Source: Methanobrevibacter sp. (GTDB taxonomy: Archaea; Methanobacteriota; Methanobacteria; Methanobacteriales; Methanobacteriaceae). Taken from it: DNA of 64,000 nucleotides. The notes beneath the pieces were generated by a model. It was not told where the DNA came from. It did no database searches and saw only the letters and a program-made list of their open reading frames with translations. The stretch spans positions 1 to 64,000 of the forward strand of contig JAFQXD010000045.1 of the NCBI GenBank assembly GCA_017407115.1, read 5' to 3'. This document shows positions 7,851-17,510 of this stretch, one piece after another; position 1 is the stretch's first letter; every line of letters begins with the position of its first letter. The position numbers and the translations under genes were made by a program.

Positions 7851-8510
7851 ATGCTTAAAATGGATTCGCATATACATAGTAAATATTCTCCTGATTCTTC
7901 ATCAAAAATAGATGACATAATAAAAGTAGCAAAAAAAGAAAATATTGATGTGATTGCAATCAGTGATCACAACACCGTAGATGGAACTAGCGAAGTTATT
8001 AAAAAAACAAGAAATACAGATATACTTGCCATTCCATCTATAGAAATTTCTTCAAGTGAAGGCCATATTCTTGGTTTTGGGTGTGAGGAAAATATACCTC
8101 GTGACTTAACACCTCAAGATACAATAGATAGAATTCATGATTTAGGTGGTCTTGCAATAATACCACATCCATATTGTTTTTACAGACACGGACTGCTTCA
8201 CAAAACCGACCATAAAGATTTGAAAATCGATGCAATAGAAACAAAAAATGCAAGATTCATAGTTGGATACTGCAACAGTAAAGCAAAAAAATTATCTATA
8301 TCCGAAAGAATTCCAGAATTGGGTGCAAGTGACGCACATTATTATAAATTTGTTGGTGACTGTTACAGTTTAATCGATAGCCAAAAAGATATTGACAGTA
8401 TACTAAAAGCAATAAAAAAAGGAAAGACAGAAGCTCATGGAAAAGGAACATCAAATATCTTACTTTCAAAATATCTTTTTGAAAAAAAAATTTTAAAGAA
8501 ATTTGATTAA
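7851..8510 (+). CDS. PHP-domain metal-dependent phosphoesterase
   Basis: The N-terminus MLKMDSHIHSKYSPDSS carries the PHP HxH metal motif (His7, His9). ISDHNTVDG (second metal site), PHPY and a late SDAH motif follow, so the usual trinuclear metal site looks complete. At 219 residues it is a typical stand-alone PHP phosphoesterase of the TrpH/YciV type. Those family members hydrolyse nucleotide or oligonucleotide phosphates, but this substrate is unknown. It begins one base after the DUF1786 gene. An internal ATG (Met4) is an alternative start. Confidence 0.8.
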   Translation: MLKMDSHIHSKYSPDSSSKIDDIIKVAKKENIDVIAISDHNTVDGTSEVIKKTRNTDILAIPSIEISSSEGHILGFGCEENIPRDLTPQDTIDRIHDLGGLAIIPHPYCFYRHGLLHKTDHKDLKIDAIETKNARFIVGYCNSKAKKLSISERIPELGASDAHYYKFVGDCYSLIDSQKDIDSILKAIKKGKTEAHGKGTSNILLSKYLFEKKILKKFD

Positions 8511-8516
8511 AAAGAG

Positions 8517-8792
8517 TTATTCACCCTTTTCAATTAAAATTTCAATAATTGAGACATTAGTTTTTTCATTATTGTAATTTTCTATTTGTTCTGTAGAAAT
8601 ACTAATGTCTTTAACTTTTGAACCAGGAACAAACCTATTTCTAACAATTTCAGCTGCATCTACTGCACGGCTAATGGCTTTACCTCTAGCCCTAAGCAAA
8701 ACACTATTTGAACCCTCATTAAATTGAGTTACAACAGCTAAAACGTAATTCATAACAGGTTTGCTGCCTACAAAAATTGTGTTTGTTTCCAT
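8517..8792 (-). CDS. albA: DNA/RNA-binding chromatin protein Alba
   Basis: At 91 residues this is full-length Alba. The segment [20 protein letters not shown] and the basic loop [21 protein letters not shown] are hallmarks; the Lys in the GKAISRA loop is the position acetylated in Sulfolobus Alba. Alba dimers coat DNA and bind RNA. GGTGAG precedes the ATG at good distance. The stop codon lies only a few bases from the end of the convergent PHP gene. Together with the histone at 23.0 kb it gives this organism two chromatin systems. Confidence 0.92.
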   Translation of the reverse strand: METNTIFVGSKPVMNYVLAVVTQFNEGSNSVLLRARGKAISRAVDAAEIVRNRFVPGSKVKDISISTEQIENYNNEKTNVSIIEILIEKGE

Positions 8793-9006
8793 AATTTACT
8801 CACCATAATAAATTTTATAGATAGATGTATATAAAATTTTACATAAAAAAAATATTAAAATATAAACAAAATAATGAAAATAAATTAATATTATATATAA
8901 ATAATTAAAAATCAATGTAAAAAAAATTAAGATAAACTATACAAAAATAAAATAAATAAATTAATAATAAAATGAAAAAATTTGGATAAAAATATAAAAT
9001 ATCAAA

Positions 9007-10545
9007 TTATTGTGCTCTTTGAATTAACAATAATTTATTAATGGAATCCAAAACTGCTAAAATACTAGCCATGACTATATCCTGATTAGTTGATCTTCCG
9101 GTCGACTTATTTCCATAAGAATCTGAACTTATAACAAATACTTCAGCCAAAGCATCAGTACCTCCAGTAATAGCTTCCAAATTATATTCTTCAAGTTCAA
9201 TATCCATAGTTCCTTCTATTAATTGCCTAATAGCATTTAAAGCAGCGTCAACTGGACCAACACCAGTACTGGCAGTTTCCTTTTCTTCACCATCAATTTC
9301 AAGTTTTACAGTGGCGGTAGGTGAAACGTTAGCCCCCATCGAAATGCTCAAACCTTTAATTACAATTGGAGTTTCCCGTGCTGAAGAAAGTTCAGTAATC
9401 GCAATAGCAATCAAATCATCGTCTGTAACACATTTTCCACTATCACCTAAGGCTTTAATCTCATCAAAAACCTTACAGAACTGTTTTTCATCCAAATCTA
9501 TGTGATAGGTTTTTAACTTAGATTTTAAAGCGTTGGCCCCCGTATGTTTGCCCAAAACAATTCGTCTTGAATGACCAACCATTTCAGGTGACATTGGCTC
9601 ATAGGTTGATGAGTTATTTAAAATTCCATGAACATGAATACCTGATTCATGAGCAAAAGCATTATCACCAACAATAGGTTTGTTTACAGGCATTTTTACT
9701 CCTGTAAATCTACCGACGAGGTTAGATAAACTATATAATCTTGTAGTATCCAGACCAAGATCAATGCCATAAGCAATCTTAAGTGTCATGACCAACTCTT
9801 CAAGAGAACAGTTACCTGTCCTTTCACCTAAACCATTGACTGTGACATGAGCCTGATTGGCACCACATTCAATGGCAGCAAGAGTATTTGCGGTTGCAAG
9901 ACCAAAGTCATTATGAAAATGAACACTGATGGGAGTATTAAAATTATTTTTAATATCACTAATCAATTCATGGGTTAAAACAGGTGTTAAGACACCTACG
10001 GTATCAGGTATATCTAAAAAATCAGCCTCTGCTGAGACAACCTCATTATAAACATCGAACAAAAAGTCTCTTTCAGTTCTTGTAGCATCTTCAGCTGAAA
10101 ATTCAACTGTTAATCCATGGTCTATTGCATATTCAACCGTACTGACAGCTTTATCTATAATTTCAGCCTTGTTCATTTTAAGCTTATAATCGCGATGCAA
10201 TGGGGAAGTACCTATAAAAGTATGAACATAATCCAAATCCGCATCCAAAACTGCATCAATATCACTTTTTAGTGAACGGGCCAAACCGACTATGGTGGAT
10301 TTCAAATCCATAGATTTAATTTTTCTGGCAGATTCAATTTCACCTTTTGAAGAGGCCGGAAAACCAACTTCTATTTTATCAACCCCTAAATTATTGAGTT
10401 TTTGGGCAATCTGTATTTTTTCATCGACAGTGAGTGCAACGCCAGGAGTCTGCTCACCATCCCTTAAGGTTGTATCAAAAATATAAATCTTATCTGAAAG
10501 ATTCATACCTTCGTTTTTTAGAATTTCTATATTTTTCGTAGCCAT
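9007..10545 (-). CDS. leuA: 2-isopropylmalate / (R)-citramalate synthase family protein
   Basis: This 512-residue enzyme condenses acetyl-CoA with a 2-oxoacid. [14 protein letters not shown] is the HMGL-like catalytic signature, [13 protein letters not shown] carries the metal-binding HxH, and [13 protein letters not shown] follows. The C-terminal 150 residues form the LeuA allosteric dimer domain ([11 protein letters not shown]...[14 protein letters not shown]). Leucine feedback or citramalate synthesis cannot be told apart by eye; homocitrate (AksA) is less likely because those proteins usually lack the long regulatory domain. I moved the start to the ATG at 10545, with AGGGG upstream; the longer frame to 10611 would overlap the divergent gene and its promoter. 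Confidence 0.8.
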   Translation of the reverse strand: MATKNIEILKNEGMNLSDKIYIFDTTLRDGEQTPGVALTVDEKIQIAQKLNNLGVDKIEVGFPASSKGEIESARKIKSMDLKSTIVGLARSLKSDIDAVLDADLDYVHTFIGTSPLHRDYKLKMNKAEIIDKAVSTVEYAIDHGLTVEFSAEDATRTERDFLFDVYNEVVSAEADFLDIPDTVGVLTPVLTHELISDIKNNFNTPISVHFHNDFGLATANTLAAIECGANQAHVTVNGLGERTGNCSLEELVMTLKIAYGIDLGLDTTRLYSLSNLVGRFTGVKMPVNKPIVGDNAFAHESGIHVHGILNNSSTYEPMSPEMVGHSRRIVLGKHTGANALKSKLKTYHIDLDEKQFCKVFDEIKALGDSGKCVTDDDLIAIAITELSSARETPIVIKGLSISMGANVSPTATVKLEIDGEEKETASTGVGPVDAALNAIRQLIEGTMDIELEEYNLEAITGGTDALAEVFVISSDSYGNKSTGRSTNQDIVMASILAVLDSINKLLLIQRAQ

Positions 10546-10621
10546 TGTATTACTTCCCCTAATATAATAATTATTATTAAATGAAGAGTTTTTATATTTA
10601 TTGAATGACATATATTATAAC

Positions 10622-11335
10622 ATGAAATTAGGTTTTACAACTCTTGCGTTATTCATGCAGGACAACAACAAGATAATCGATTTAGCAAAAAAGCATGAAT
10701 TCGAGATGATTGAAATTCTTGGAGAAGCGCCTTTTTTTGAAAAAGACAACTTTGAATTTAAAGACTGTGGATTGGACATGAGAATTCATGCAGCAACAGT
10801 AGACATTAACATAGCAAGCCTAAACAAGGGAATACGAGCTGAAAGTGTAAAACAGATGATTCAATGCGGCCAATATGCAGAAAAAATTAATGCCAACACA
10901 ATAACCGTGCACCCCGGAATAATTGGAAGAAATGAACCACATCTCAGGAAATGGGCATTGGAAATTGCTGTTGAAAGTGTTGGAGAAATCATTGACAACA
11001 CCAATGTTGAAGTTTCTGTGGAAAACATGCCTGTGCGAGGCAAATTTTTAGGAAATACAGTTGAAGAGATTGAAATGATACAGGAAGAGACAGGCTGCAG
11101 TCTGACCATTGATACCGGCCATGGAAATACCTGTGGAAACCTGGAAGAAATGCTTTCATTAAAAAATATCAGTTATTGTCATCTAAATGATAATGATGGA
11201 GTAAAAGACCAGCATATCACTTTAGGTGAAGGCACTTTGGATCTGAATTTACTTAAAAAAATCGATACGGCAATTATAGAGTTAAATAACTTTGATAATA
11301 TCCTAAAAAGCAAAAAGGTCATTGATAACTTATAA
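10622..11335 (+). CDS. Sugar phosphate isomerase/epimerase-like TIM barrel
   Basis: This 237-residue protein has the AP endonuclease 2 / xylose-isomerase-like TIM-barrel pattern: MKLGFTTLALF, ITVHPG, SVENMPVRG, LTIDTGHGNT and CHLNDNDG in order, which supply the metal-binding Glu, His and Asp residues. The substrate is unknown; endonuclease IV-like activity is possible, but the protein is short. I prefer ATG 10622 to the TTG seven codons upstream. TTTATATT at about 10590-10598 would place the transcript start near the ATG, so the mRNA is probably leaderless. Confidence 0.7.
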   Translation: MKLGFTTLALFMQDNNKIIDLAKKHEFEMIEILGEAPFFEKDNFEFKDCGLDMRIHAATVDINIASLNKGIRAESVKQMIQCGQYAEKINANTITVHPGIIGRNEPHLRKWALEIAVESVGEIIDNTNVEVSVENMPVRGKFLGNTVEEIEMIQEETGCSLTIDTGHGNTCGNLEEMLSLKNISYCHLNDNDGVKDQHITLGEGTLDLNLLKKIDTAIIELNNFDNILKSKKVIDNL

Positions 11336-11364
11336 TCTATTATTATTTTTTAACGGTTATTAGT

Positions 11365-11382
11365 TATAAGTTATAACTTATA
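11365..11382. repeat. Second copy of the 18-bp par-type palindrome
   Basis: TATAAGTTATAACTTATA is identical to the palindrome at 5376-5393, and a further AAGTTAT follows at 11382-11388. It lies between two convergent genes, where no promoter is expected, so a DNA-site role is more likely than a promoter or operator. The palindrome also overlaps the terminator region of the sugar isomerase gene. Confidence 0.55.
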
Positions 11383-11407
11383 AGTTATATCATCAAAAAA
11401 AATAATA

Positions 11408-12202
11408 TCAAAAGTCAATCATAGTAACTTCAAAAATGTCATCTATTACATAATCAGTCTTGTCCATCATTTTAGGAGATACTTCTTCCTGCTGTTCGAT
11501 GGTTAGGACACTGACATCCGCCTTTTTAAAAGCCAATAAATCATTAAGCCCATCACCAACCATCATGACTTTATATCCCCCTTCTTTGAGAATGGAAACG
11601 ACTTCACATTTGCCTCTGGTAGAAACAGTGCCATAAGCATTGTCTTCGGGAACATCAAGCAAATTAGCCAATCTGTTGATAGCTCCTTTTCTATCACCAG
11701 ACGCTATAAATATTTCAATGCCTCTAGATTTCAATGTTTCAATAGTTTCAAAAACCTTTGGGAAAAATCTGCCTGCTGATGTTATTGTATAGGCAACAAC
11801 ACCCAAATCCATATCAACAATTAAAGCTGAACCGTTGCATAACTCCATGTCAGATATTTTTTCACGTAAAATACCGAAGCCATCGGTAATATCTGAAATG
11901 GTAGTGGATTTTTCATTGTCCAAAATATCCTTTACCTCCGCTTTTGAAACAGGGTTAGTAGAAAAACTGATATCAAAATCTATGTTATACTCCTTAATCA
12001 CATCAGAGATTAGAATATCTTGATCTAATTTTAAAAGTTTATTGGTGTTGAACTGAAGTACAACTAAAGCCAGTGCATCGGCTTGGTCAATTAAATCCAG
12101 TGAATTGATATCGGTGAATATATTCCCATTTATAACATCCTTAATAACTCTATACCTCTCAATTAAGGTTCCGGAGTTATCAAAAACTACCGCCTTTTTC
12201 AT
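11408..12202 (-). CDS. HAD-superfamily hydrolase (soluble P-type-ATPase-like)
   Basis: This 264-residue protein starts MKKAVVFDNSGTL, a HAD motif I with the nucleophile Asp8. Ser10 replaces the second Asp found in most phosphatases, as in P-type ATPases, which have Thr there. Motif II is about IFIASGDRKGAINRL and motif III is MMVGDGLNDLLAFKKADVSV. Methanogens encode such P-type-ATPase-like domains without membrane helices; none is seen here. The substrate is unknown. It is convergent with the sugar isomerase gene. Confidence 0.75.
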   Translation of the reverse strand: MKKAVVFDNSGTLIERYRVIKDVINGNIFTDINSLDLIDQADALALVVLQFNTNKLLKLDQDILISDVIKEYNIDFDISFSTNPVSKAEVKDILDNEKSTTISDITDGFGILREKISDMELCNGSALIVDMDLGVVAYTITSAGRFFPKVFETIETLKSRGIEIFIASGDRKGAINRLANLLDVPEDNAYGTVSTRGKCEVVSILKEGGYKVMMVGDGLNDLLAFKKADVSVLTIEQQEEVSPKMMDKTDYVIDDIFEVTMIDF

Positions 12203-12356
12203 AAAGAATAATATGTGAAAATTAATTAATAAATTTAATTTAAAAAATCAAAGTTTAAAGTAAAAACTGAAATAATTTTGTGAAGAAAATTAGCTAGAAT
12301 GGACCTAATCTTAAAAATAACATTATTTAAATATTATTTAGAATAAAAAATTAATC

Positions 12357-14030
12357 ATGAAAGAAAAGTTTAAGTTTATGTTCATTTTAATAATTTTATT
12401 ATTTTTAGTTATTGGTGCCGTATCCGCTAGCGATACCAATTCAACAGATAGTATTTCACAAAACCAAGAAAATGAACAAATAACACTAAGTAACCCTATT
12501 GAAGATGATTTTAACAGTGAAAATTATACGGATAATGATTATTTATCTTCTAGTGTTGATGATTCTACCCTTTCAATTGAAAGTAACAATGAGCAAAATA
12601 CCTATGGCTCATCATCAAAATTAAATTTAAAAATTATTAACAACACTAACTTCGTTAAAAAAGGAGATACACTTTATTTGTATTTAGCGGATTCAACTGG
12701 TAAAAAAGTAGCAGACAAACAATTAACTATTGAATTCAATGGAAAAACATATCAAACAACAACAGCCAATTATGGTAAATTTGGTATTGTTGTCGATTCA
12801 TCTAACACCTCCGCATCAATGAAAATTTCTTTTAAAGGTGATGATGAATATAATGCATTTTCTCAAATATTTAACTTTTATATTGATAAATCTATTTCAA
12901 TGACAATTGGAAACTCAAAATTACTTACTAATGGTTATCTAAGAATTTATTTAAAAGGTTCTACTAAATACATTGCCAATAAAACAATTACAATAGAAAT
13001 TGGAGATAAAAAGTTTACTAAAGTAACTAATGATGAAGGTTTTGTTGTTTTTAAACCCTCCGTCAGTCCAAATAATTATAATGTGATTGTGACTTATGGG
13101 GACTATACTACTTCAAAATATGTTAAATGCATTGAAGGTAATGTTAAAAATCCTCTAAATCAACATATTCCAACTGTAAATGGAGTTCCCGACATTGATG
13201 TAATGCCTGGAAATTATGTTATGGCTGATGATGATGCTCAATATAGTCTTTTAAAAGCACAATATCAGGAAGTTATGAAAAGAGACAGTTACTGTTTATA
13301 TTTATACGGAAAATTATCAAAATATACCTTCTTTAAAACTAAAACATATCCTAACATTAATCACATTATTAAACGTGAAAAATGGAATGTAATTGAAAGA
13401 TCAATAAATACTAAAATCGTTAAACAGAACAAAAAAGAATATTGGCCCTCAGTAATAACCGTTTCCCTTAAAGGAAAATCATATACCTACTCTGAAGTTC
13501 GTGACTTTCAAAATACAAAATATACCTGCGGACCTACATCTGCAAGCGTTTGTAGTCAAGTTTTAAGAAATTTCCATTCAGAAAAATACTTCCAGATAAA
13601 GGCACATGTAACAAATGGAGTTAATATTCCAGTTCTTAAAAGAGCAATCGAAAATACTGGATTTAAAACATATTATTTTTATAGGAGTACATTTAATAAT
13701 GCGCTAAAAGAAGTGCAAAAAGGTGGTGCTGCTTTAATAGCTTATCTTCCAGGACATTACGTGTCAATTATAGATGTAAGTAAAGATGGTAAAAAAGTTT
13801 TAGTGAGCAACTCCTATGGAAGTTATGATGTTGGGTCAGGTAATGTTCGAACAGGATGGGTGACTGTGAACCATTTTAAAAGTAAATTCGCCAATATTGG
13901 TTTAGTTGTAAAACTTAATTATAAGTTAAATAACGCTGTAAAAAAACAAACAAACAATTTTTACAAAAGTATGGGTACAAATTGGATGAGACAAAACACA
14001 AGTGAAAGAATTCCAGATATAGGCGTATAA
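12357..14030 (+). CDS. Secreted Ig-like protein with C39-like cysteine peptidase domain
   Basis: The 557-residue protein has a clear signal peptide (basic MKEKFKF, long hydrophobic core, VSAS cleavage region) and an Asn/Ser/Glu-rich linker to about residue 85. Two Ig-like domains follow (about 88-175 and 180-262; e.g. ADKQLTIEFNGKTYQTT and ANKTITIEIGDKKF). The C-terminal domain (about 375-520) is C39-like: Cys391 in KYTCGPTSASV and His467 in LPGHYVSIID fit the catalytic pair. The region 285-375 is unassigned. A wall-lytic or surface-processing role is inferred. In Methanobacteriales, cysteine peptidases with such folds cut pseudomurein peptides, but no pseudomurein-binding repeat was recognised. 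The Ig-like domains resemble those of the adhesins at 40-64 kb. Confidence 0.7.
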   Translation: MKEKFKFMFILIILLFLVIGAVSASDTNSTDSISQNQENEQITLSNPIEDDFNSENYTDNDYLSSSVDDSTLSIESNNEQNTYGSSSKLNLKIINNTNFVKKGDTLYLYLADSTGKKVADKQLTIEFNGKTYQTTTANYGKFGIVVDSSNTSASMKISFKGDDEYNAFSQIFNFYIDKSISMTIGNSKLLTNGYLRIYLKGSTKYIANKTITIEIGDKKFTKVTNDEGFVVFKPSVSPNNYNVIVTYGDYTTSKYVKCIEGNVKNPLNQHIPTVNGVPDIDVMPGNYVMADDDAQYSLLKAQYQEVMKRDSYCLYLYGKLSKYTFFKTKTYPNINHIIKREKWNVIERSINTKIVKQNKKEYWPSVITVSLKGKSYTYSEVRDFQNTKYTCGPTSASVCSQVLRNFHSEKYFQIKAHVTNGVNIPVLKRAIENTGFKTYYFYRSTFNNALKEVQKGGAALIAYLPGHYVSIIDVSKDGKKVLVSNSYGSYDVGSGNVRTGWVTVNHFKSKFANIGLVVKLNYKLNNAVKKQTNNFYKSMGTNWMRQNTSERIPDIGV

Positions 14031-14080
14031 TATCGATTAAAATTAATAATATTGGATATTGACTATCTTAAAAAAACAAG

Positions 14081-14088
14081 TATATAAA
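14081..14088 (+). promoter_or_regulatory. Probable TATA box of gatA
   Basis: TATATAAA lies 52 bases before the gatA ATG, which predicts a leader of about 25-30 bases. TTAGGTG (about 14129-14135) then acts as ribosome binding site. The call rests on sequence match and position only. Confidence 0.45.
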
Positions 14089-14139
14089 CCTTGAAAAATA
14101 AAATAATAATATTATAATTTACGATTATTAGGTGTTTTA

Positions 14140-15510
14140 ATGAACGTTATTGAAAAGTTAAACTCCATTAAAAGTGGAGAAATGACAGCTAAAGAAAATG
14201 TAGAAAGCTTCATTAAAGTTATTGATGAAAATAACGAAACCATTAATGCATTCATTGAATTGAACTATGAAAATGCATTAAAACAAGCTGAAGCTATTGA
14301 TGAAAAGATTGCCAACGGCGAAGAAGTTGGTGCTTTAGCTGGTTTAGTATTTGGTATAAAAGCAAACATTAATGTTGAAGACATGATTATTTCAGCAGCT
14401 TCCAAAACATTAGAAGACTACTATGGAAGTTACAACGCAACTGTAGTTGATGAAATCTTAGCAGAAGATGGAATAATCATCGGTATTTTAAATATGGATG
14501 AATTTGCAGCGGGAAGTTCAACCGAAACTTCCTACTATGGACCTACACAAAACCCTGCCGCTATGGGAAGAATCCCTGGAGGTTCATCCGGTGGATGTGC
14601 AGCGGCCATTGCAGCAAAAATGTGCGACATATCTATCGGTTCCGATACTGGAGGGTCCATTAGAAACCCTGCTTCACACTGTGGTGTGTTAGGATTTAAA
14701 CCAACATACGGTGCTGTTTCAAGACAAGGATTATTAGACTTGTCAATGAGTTTGGACCAAATTGGACCATTGGCAAATGATGTGAGCGGTATTGCAGTTG
14801 CATTGAATACAATTGCAAAATATGATGAAACCGAATGTACCACTCTTGACTGGGAAAAACCAGACTTTACAGAAGTATTAAAAGACACATCCCTTGAAGG
14901 AATGAAAATTGCAGTGTGCAGTGAATTCATTGATGTTACTGATGAAGAAATCAATAAAACTGTAAACAAGGCTATTCAAAAATTAGTCGACGCTGGTGCT
15001 GAACTTGTAGAAGTAAGTTTTGATTATATCGATTTATGTTTACCAACCTACTACCTAATCAACTATGTGGAATTCTTCTCAGCTACAAGAAAGTATGACG
15101 GAAGAGATTACGGATCCAGAATTGAAGAGGTATGTGGAGAGGAAGTTTTAAGAAGAATTAAAATTGGTTCCCACATTGCTGAAGCTGAATTCAGCGGTAA
15201 ATACTACAAACAAGCTTTAAAAGCAAGATCAGTAATTAGAGGAGAAATAACCTCAATGCTTGAAAACGTTGATTTGATTGTAGGACCAACCGTGCCTAAA
15301 CTTCCACACGAAATTGGTACTGAATTGGAACCAATGGAGATGTACGCCTACGATATCTTAACAGTAATTGCTAACTTGGCCGGTATTCCAGCAGCAAGCA
15401 TACCTGCCGGTGAAGTTGATGGTATTCCTGTAGGATTGCAAATTCAAGCTAAACCATTGGACGATTTAAAAATTATCAAAGCTATGAGTGTATTTGAAAA
15501 CACTCAATAA
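14140..15510 (+). CDS. gatA: Glu-tRNA(Gln)/Asp-tRNA(Asn) amidotransferase subunit A
   Basis: GatA releases ammonia from glutamine for transamidation of misacylated tRNA by GatCAB. The amidase triad is visible as Lys74 (VFGIKANIN), cis-Ser149 (GGSSGGCAAA) and Ser173 (SDTGGSIRNPAS), spaced as in bacterial GatA. At 456 residues it is slightly shorter than many GatA proteins but complete. In methanogens GatCAB normally serves Asn-tRNA(Asn), while GatDE makes Gln-tRNA(Gln). gatB and gatC are not in this window, so the subunits are scattered. Confidence 0.93.
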   Translation: MNVIEKLNSIKSGEMTAKENVESFIKVIDENNETINAFIELNYENALKQAEAIDEKIANGEEVGALAGLVFGIKANINVEDMIISAASKTLEDYYGSYNATVVDEILAEDGIIIGILNMDEFAAGSSTETSYYGPTQNPAAMGRIPGGSSGGCAAAIAAKMCDISIGSDTGGSIRNPASHCGVLGFKPTYGAVSRQGLLDLSMSLDQIGPLANDVSGIAVALNTIAKYDETECTTLDWEKPDFTEVLKDTSLEGMKIAVCSEFIDVTDEEINKTVNKAIQKLVDAGAELVEVSFDYIDLCLPTYYLINYVEFFSATRKYDGRDYGSRIEEVCGEEVLRRIKIGSHIAEAEFSGKYYKQALKARSVIRGEITSMLENVDLIVGPTVPKLPHEIGTELEPMEMYAYDILTVIANLAGIPAASIPAGEVDGIPVGLQIQAKPLDDLKIIKAMSVFENTQ

Positions 15511-15537
15511 TTTTATTTTTTTTATAAATTTTTTTAC
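15511..15537 (+). terminator. Oligo-T terminator after gatA
   Basis: Runs of T (TTTTATTTTTTTTATAAATT, then TTTTTTT) follow directly after the gatA stop codon. Archaeal intrinsic termination uses such T-tracts without needing a hairpin. Next comes a separate promoter and leader for the downstream gene. Confidence 0.45.
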
Positions 15538-15603
15538 ATTTGAAATATACCTCTAATTTTTTACATTATAAAATACAATAGATTATCAAGAGAGGTTGTT
15601 TTT

Positions 15604-17097
15604 ATGACAAAAATAGGACTTGCTTATTTAAATGGGTCTGTTCCAGGATTTGAAGATTTTGGAAATTTACCTACTGATATTGTAAAAGAAAATGGTCTTG
15701 TAAACGGACTAAAAGCTTCAAAAGAATTGGATGCTTTAATCATTCCTGGCGGGACATTGATTGAATCCAATGACATCAACATGGATTTGAATAGTGAAAT
15801 AAAAAAGATGGCCCAAGATGGAAAACCGATTATCGGAATATGTGCTGGGTTTCAGCTTCTTTCAAACCAGATTGACATAGGCAGAAAGTCACCTGTACCT
15901 ATTGTTAAAGAGGGCCTTGGTTTAATAGATGTGAATTTTTCACCGTTGATTACAAGTGACCGTGTTAAAGCTAAAGTGTTTGACAACTCATTTCTGGTTA
16001 AAAATCAGACTGAAGATGTTGACGGTTTTCATACACATACATATGGTAAAATTGAAGGAGACGCCAAGCCGTTATTCTATTCCAAAGTTCAAAGGATGAA
16101 TTATGGAGATACTAACAAAAAAGGAGACTATAACATATTTTCAGGAGCATGTAACGATGATGGTAATGTTATCGGTACCATGATTCATGGAATCTTAGAT
16201 GAAAATCCGATACTTGTAGAAAACCTAAAAGAACAAATAGATATACAAGACCTTGATGACATTTACAATAGAAATATACAAGTCAAAAAATTCCTGCAAA
16301 GTGAAGTGGGAATCAACACCAACATAAAAATACCTGAAATTAAACCTCTCAAGAAACCGAAATACTTAATGATTGGAAGTAATGGGTCCGACTCTGGAAA
16401 AACTTTCATACTGACCGGTATTGCAGGCGCAATTAGAAAAAGAGGTTATAAAGTTGCACTGCTCAAAGTAGGTCCTGATGTTCGTGATATTATACCTGGA
16501 CTGTACTTAACAAAAGGAAAAATGGAAGATTTTTCATCTATAAAAATTGGACACTTAGGATGGCAAGATATTGAATCTACAGTCGCGAAACTTAACTCAT
16601 CTGACTATGATATTGTGCTTATTGAAGGTGTTATGAGTGTATTCACAGGACTTTTAAATGAAAAGGTACCCTACTCCGCAGCTGAAATTGCAATGTCATC
16701 AAACATTCCAATGATCTTGGCTACAGGTGTAAACAAAGGTGGAATTGAATCAGCGGCCATCGATATTGCATCACATGCAAATATGCTTGAAAAATTAGGA
16801 GTTTCAGTTGAGGCAATTCTGTTAAATAAAGTATACAATGAAAATATATTCGACAATGTGGTCCCATATATTCGAAACAATACAAATGTTGAAAAAGTTT
16901 TAAAGCTACCAAAAATGAAAAATGCAGATACGAGAGGATTTATTCCAGAAGTTGAAATCAGATACGAACTGTTTACTTCCTACGCTATGGATTTAATAGA
17001 AAACAACTTGAATGTAGATGAAATAATAAGTATGGCACGAGAAGTGGAGTTCGAAAAAATCTATTCGTTTGATGAAATTAAAAGTAAAGTGATATAA
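15604..17097 (+). CDS. CobB/CobQ-like glutamine amidotransferase with domains in swapped order
   Basis: This 497-residue protein joins two modules in an order opposite to CobB/CobQ. Residues 1-220 are a class I glutamine amidotransferase domain with Cys80 (GICAGFQLL) and His195 (GTMIHGILDE). Residues 253-470 are the dethiobiotin-synthase-like ATPase, with P-loop GSNGSDSGKT at 258-267. In CobB, CobQ and CfbB the ATPase comes first. The protein should amidate a carboxylate using ATP and glutamine; a tetrapyrrole or another acid is possible. It overlaps the next gene by one base (stop TAA shared with ATG). It is distinct from canonical cobyrinate amidase, which is not in this window. Confidence 0.7.
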   Translation: MTKIGLAYLNGSVPGFEDFGNLPTDIVKENGLVNGLKASKELDALIIPGGTLIESNDINMDLNSEIKKMAQDGKPIIGICAGFQLLSNQIDIGRKSPVPIVKEGLGLIDVNFSPLITSDRVKAKVFDNSFLVKNQTEDVDGFHTHTYGKIEGDAKPLFYSKVQRMNYGDTNKKGDYNIFSGACNDDGNVIGTMIHGILDENPILVENLKEQIDIQDLDDIYNRNIQVKKFLQSEVGINTNIKIPEIKPLKKPKYLMIGSNGSDSGKTFILTGIAGAIRKRGYKVALLKVGPDVRDIIPGLYLTKGKMEDFSSIKIGHLGWQDIESTVAKLNSSDYDIVLIEGVMSVFTGLLNEKVPYSAAEIAMSSNIPMILATGVNKGGIESAAIDIASHANMLEKLGVSVEAILLNKVYNENIFDNVVPYIRNNTNVEKVLKLPKMKNADTRGFIPEVEIRYELFTSYAMDLIENNLNVDEIISMAREVEFEKIYSFDEIKSKVI

Positions 17098-17510
17098 TGG
17101 CTCTTAACTTAAGTCCAGAAACAGGTGTTAAACTTACAAAAAAAGATCGTGCACATGTTTTAAAAAAAATAAAACAAGGCTGGAAAGCAACTTGCTTAAT
17201 ACCAGATTATGTTATTGATGATGAAGGAAATATCCAAATAGGATTGGAAAAAAATCGCCGCATAGTAAAAATTGTCAAAATCCTAGATGATGGAATACAC
17301 ATTGAAAAAGCACTGAAAACAAAAACATTAAGAATTAAATGGGAAAAAATAGTTTCAATAAATCAATCAAAAGAAGTTAAAGATGGGTTGGAAATAAAAA
17401 TGCGTGACGGCAAATATGTAACCTTCAGCATTTACAATTCATATAAGATTAAGCAAAATACGGAATTCATAGCTAATTATATAGCTAAAAAAGCTAATGA
17501 GAGGAATTGA
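17097..17510 (+). CDS. Hypothetical protein, possibly PH-like
   Basis: This 137-residue basic protein has no signal peptide or membrane segment. The central part (about 50-125) has alternating beta-strand-like segments (RRIVKIVKILDDGIHIEKA, LRIKWEKIVSI, LEIKMRDGKYVTFSIYN) and ends in an amphipathic helix. That strand-strand-helix order resembles bacterial PH-like domains. It is translationally coupled to the amidotransferase-like gene upstream. I do not recognise a named family. Confidence 0.55.
   Translation: MALNLSPETGVKLTKKDRAHVLKKIKQGWKATCLIPDYVIDDEGNIQIGLEKNRRIVKIVKILDDGIHIEKALKTKTLRIKWEKIVSINQSKEVKDGLEIKMRDGKYVTFSIYNSYKIKQNTEFIANYIAKKANERN

Noticed and set aside
10546..10611. N-terminal extension of the isopropylmalate synthase-like protein
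   Set aside because: Asn/Tyr-rich residues overlap the divergent gene and its TATA region; the internal ATG with AGGGG fits better.
15604..17097. Canonical cobyrinate a,c-diamide synthase (cbiA/cfbB)
   Set aside because: Domain order is reversed relative to those enzymes, so the standard name would be misleading.
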